From NCBI GenBank assembly GCA_030620735.1, contig JAUXDV010000087.1:1-7813 (forward strand): 7,813 nt of DNA. Reading direction: 5' to 3'. Source of the DNA: Gammaproteobacteria bacterium (GTDB taxonomy: Bacteria > Pseudomonadota > Gammaproteobacteria > Chromatiales > Chromatiaceae). Shown in pieces: positions 6,053-7,813 of this stretch. A model generated the notes under the pieces. It ran no database searches and was not told where the DNA came from. It worked only from the letters and a program-made list of their open reading frames with translations. Both the position numbers and the translations under genes were made by a program. Positions within the stretch are counted from its first letter, which is position 1; every line of letters begins with the position of its first letter.

Positions 6053-6673
6053 ATGGCGCAACTGTTCCAGATTCACCCGGAGAATCCACAGCCGAGGTTG
6101 ATCAGCCAGGCTGTCGACATCATACACTCAGGCGGCGTCATCATCTATCCAACGGATTCAGGCTATGCGCTGGGATGCCATACCGGCGATAAGAAGGCGA
6201 TGGACCGCATCCGTTCTATTCGTCAGCTGGATAACAAACATAACTTTACGCTGATGTGCCGCGATCTCTCAGAAATCGCACTCTATGCGAAGGTCAGCAA
6301 CAGCCACTACCGGCTCATCAAGAGTCTCACGCCAGGTCCCTATACTTTTATTCACAAGGCAACCAAGCAGGTGCCGCGCAGACTGCAGCATCCCAGGCGT
6401 AGAACCATCGGCATTCGTGTTCCGGATAACCCGATTGCGTTGGCGCTGCTGGAGAGACTCAATGAACCCCTGATGAGCAGCACCCTGATGCTTCCGGGCG
6501 ATGACATGCCGTTGACAGACCCCTATGAGATGCGCCAGATTCTCGGCCATCAGGTCGATCTGATCATCGATGGGGGCTACTGCGGCATCGAACCGACCAC
6601 CGTGGTGCTGATGGAAGATGAGATACCCGAGGTGGTGCGCGTGGGTCTTGGTGATATCGGGGTGTTCGAGTAA
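6053..6673 (+). CDS. yciO: YciO, TsaC/Sua5/YrdC-like protein
   Basis: This 206-residue protein matches E. coli YciO nearly end to end. Shared blocks include the N-terminus (F-x-IHP-x-NPQ-x-RLI), IYPTDSGYALGC (31-42), IRQLDNKHNFTLMCRDLSE (56-74), TIGIRVPDNPIA (118-129), LMLPG (145-149) and VDLIIDGGYCG (168-178). It has the YrdC fold of TsaC/Sua5, which makes threonylcarbamoyl-AMP for the t6A modification of ANN-decoding tRNAs. Like E. coli YciO it departs from TsaC at key positions: the KxR motif reads R57-Q-L59 and the SxN-type loop reads SSTLMLPG. It is therefore the paralogue rather than TsaC itself, and its role is not well settled. The start has CGGAG 6 nt upstream, 3 nt after the lspA stop. 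FkpB and ispH commonly follow lspA, so its place in this operon is unusual. Confidence 0.95.
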   Translation: MAQLFQIHPENPQPRLISQAVDIIHSGGVIIYPTDSGYALGCHTGDKKAMDRIRSIRQLDNKHNFTLMCRDLSEIALYAKVSNSHYRLIKSLTPGPYTFIHKATKQVPRRLQHPRRRTIGIRVPDNPIALALLERLNEPLMSSTLMLPGDDMPLTDPYEMRQILGHQVDLIIDGGYCGIEPTTVVLMEDEIPEVVRVGLGDIGVFE

Positions 6674-7629
6674 TGAATCGATTTTTCCGCCCTGTCGGGA
6701 TGTTGATTCTACTATTGGTGATGCAGCTCACGCAGGCTGAGAACATCTCAACGCCGACAACGATCAATTTTGCCAGGGAGACGCAGGGAATCAGGCCGCT
6801 GGGAGTGGTCAAGCTCAACACAAAGAGTAGCGATGACATTCACATCACCGGGATTTCGGCGCTGGCATGGGATCAGGATGAGGAACTGCTCTATGGTGTG
6901 ACGGATAAGGGACTCCTGCATCATTTGCGGCCCGCCTTCGATAAAGGCAAGCTGGTTTCAGTCGAACTGGCCGCCACTTACAAGTTACGCAACAAGCACG
7001 GCAAACGTCTCAAGGGAAAACACAGGGATTCTGAAGGCGCTTTTGTCATCAATGCTGACAATGGCATTCGGGGAGACTCCGAATTGGTCGTCTCTTTTGA
7101 AAAGGTTCCGCAGATCATCCGCTTTACACCACATGGAAAATTTATCGAGACTTATGCTCTGCCACCGATATTGACCCATGTAAAAAACTACCGCACGACC
7201 AACCAGATGCTCGAGGCCGTCACCCTGCATCCTGAAAAAGGCATACTGACCATTGCCCAGCGTCCGATGAAAGGCAGGAACAACCAGCGGCTCTACGCCT
7301 TGAACGGAGAGAGCTGGGAGTATTACATGGAGAAGCATAAAGGCAATGGCGTGACCGCAATGGAGGCCCTGCCGGACGGCCGCATCCTGTTTATGGAGCG
7401 CGCCTGGCACTCATTCATGAGCCCGTTGATCGTGACCCTCAAAGAGGGATGGTTTTCAGCGGAGGGAAAGCTGGAACTCAGGGTTGTCACCTCGCTGAAC
7501 TCCAGCAAAGGCTGGGCGCTGGATAATTTTGAAGGCCTGACGCGCCACAGGGGAGAGCGGTTCTTCATGGTCAGTGACGACAATAACTCTTTGGTGCAGC
7601 GCACACTGCTGTTCTATTTTGAGTTGTGA
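6673..7629 (+). CDS. Exported esterase-like-activity-of-phytase family protein
   Basis: This 318-residue protein has an N-terminal signal peptide: a short basic start, a hydrophobic core LILLLVMQL (11-19) and probable cleavage after LTQA at residue 22, giving a periplasmic or secreted product. The mature part shows the repeated pattern of the phytase-like family (beta-propeller fold): ISALAWD (61-67), LLYGVTDKG (72-80), RDSEGA (118-123), LVVSFEKVPQIIRF (138-151), QMLEAVTLHPEKG (178-190), MEALPDGRILFMER (230-243), DNFEGLT (284-290) and FFMVSDDNNSLVQRTLL (297-313). The conserved acidic residues in DSEG, SFE, NFEG and SDDN fit metal or phosphate-ester binding, but the substrate of the family is not established. 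The start ATG overlaps the yciO stop (TAATG), so it is probably the last, translationally coupled gene of the operon. No intrinsic terminator is evident after its TGA. Confidence 0.85.
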   Translation: MNRFFRPVGMLILLLVMQLTQAENISTPTTINFARETQGIRPLGVVKLNTKSSDDIHITGISALAWDQDEELLYGVTDKGLLHHLRPAFDKGKLVSVELAATYKLRNKHGKRLKGKHRDSEGAFVINADNGIRGDSELVVSFEKVPQIIRFTPHGKFIETYALPPILTHVKNYRTTNQMLEAVTLHPEKGILTIAQRPMKGRNNQRLYALNGESWEYYMEKHKGNGVTAMEALPDGRILFMERAWHSFMSPLIVTLKEGWFSAEGKLELRVVTSLNSSKGWALDNFEGLTRHRGERFFMVSDDNNSLVQRTLLFYFEL

Positions 7630-7636
7630 CCAGCCC

Positions 7637-7672
7637 TTTTTTATCCACAGATGCACACAGATAAACACAGAT
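7637..7672. repeat. Short tandem repeat, CACAGAT at exact 10-nt period
   Basis: After a T-run, CACAGAT starts at 7646, 7656 and 7666, so three copies are spaced exactly 10 nt apart. This resembles the 'ATCCACAGAT-x-xACACAGAT' intergenic repeat I recall from many bacterial genomes. It starts 8 nt after the stop codon of the preceding gene. The partner inverted arm is not seen. Confidence 0.65.
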
Positions 7673-7710
7673 GTCATTGCGAGGGAGCCTAAGCGACTGC
7701 GGCAATCTCC
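7672..7710. repeat. 'GTCATTGCGAG...GCAATCTCC' intergenic repeat
   Basis: The segment opens with TGTCATTGCGAGG and ends with GCGGCAATCTCC. ATTGC (7676-7680) and GCAAT (7702-7706) can pair. From memory this is a widespread bacterial intergenic repeat, often seen in 'TCATTGCGAG...GCAATC' form. It directly abuts the repeat before it and is followed 5 nt later by a third one. Confidence 0.6.
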
Positions 7711-7714
7711 AGGC

Positions 7715-7787
7715 GTAGGGCGCAATAAACGACAGAGCATTGCGCCGCATGAGCAGGGCACCATGCGCTGCGCTTATTGCACCCTAC
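7715..7787. repeat. 73-nt imperfect palindrome with GTAGGG(C/T)GCAATAA ends
   Basis: The left end GTAGGGCGCAATAA (7715-7728) and right end TTATTGCACCCTAC (7774-7787) are inverted repeats matching at 13 of 14 positions. The inner sequences (about 7729-7749 and 7754-7773) also pair imperfectly, so the whole element folds into one long hairpin. 'GTAGGGTGCAATAAGCG...' palindromes are, from memory, common between genes in beta- and gammaproteobacteria. No coding sequence is seen in the remaining bases to the window end. Confidence 0.75.
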
Positions 7788-7813
7788 GGCTGGCTGTTCA
7801 TTTCCACGTATTC

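Noticed and set aside
7646..7672. CRISPR-like array from regularly spaced CACAGAT and CACGAAA words
   Set aside because: The units are 7 nt with 2-3 nt between them, far too short for repeats and spacers, and no cas gene is present.

Overview
The window reads as chromosomal DNA of a gammaproteobacterium. RibF, IleS, LspA and YciO all match the gammaproteobacterial versions closely along their length, and ribF-ileS-lspA is the order usual in that class. A DsrC/TusE-family protein and several intergenic palindrome families suggest a Chromatiales-like, possibly sulfur-oxidising lineage. That placement is inference, because no rRNA or other taxonomic marker is present.

Layout: (1) positions 2-238 hold the 3' end of a small plus-strand gene, possibly Rap1a/HdeA-like. 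(2) 241-424 is a nested palindromic repeat block between two convergent genes. (3) 430-753 on the minus strand is a short DsrC-family protein with an altered C-terminal redox arm. (4) 754-1044 is an AT-rich divergent promoter region. (5) 1045-1473 is a two-CBS-domain protein. (6) 1474-1655 is intergenic and carries a perfect extended -10 promoter for ribF. (7) ribF is at 1656-2588. (8) A perfect 29-bp inverted repeat lies at 2591-2664. (9) ileS, lspA, yciO and a secreted phytase-fold protein (2751-7629) form a tight operon with 1-nt overlaps or a 3-nt gap. (10) After the last stop codon, three unrelated intergenic repeat families lie almost end to end (7637-7787).

How the genes relate: RibF makes FMN and FAD. 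IleS charges tRNA-Ile. LspA processes lipoproteins. YciO is a paralogue of the t6A-pathway enzyme TsaC. The last gene encodes a predicted exported beta-propeller-like protein. YciO stands where fkpB and ispH commonly follow lspA. This is notable because t6A is a recognition element for IleRS on tRNA-Ile in E. coli. The left end pairs a DsrC-like protein, probably regulatory or non-catalytic, with a divergently transcribed CBS protein of the ligand-sensing type.

I see no CRISPR array, tRNA, rRNA, transposase gene or phage gene. Nothing here is clearly a wholly new system. The points most worth a second look are the DsrC variant, the ileS-yciO coupling and the density of distinct palindromic repeats in the short intergenic gaps.
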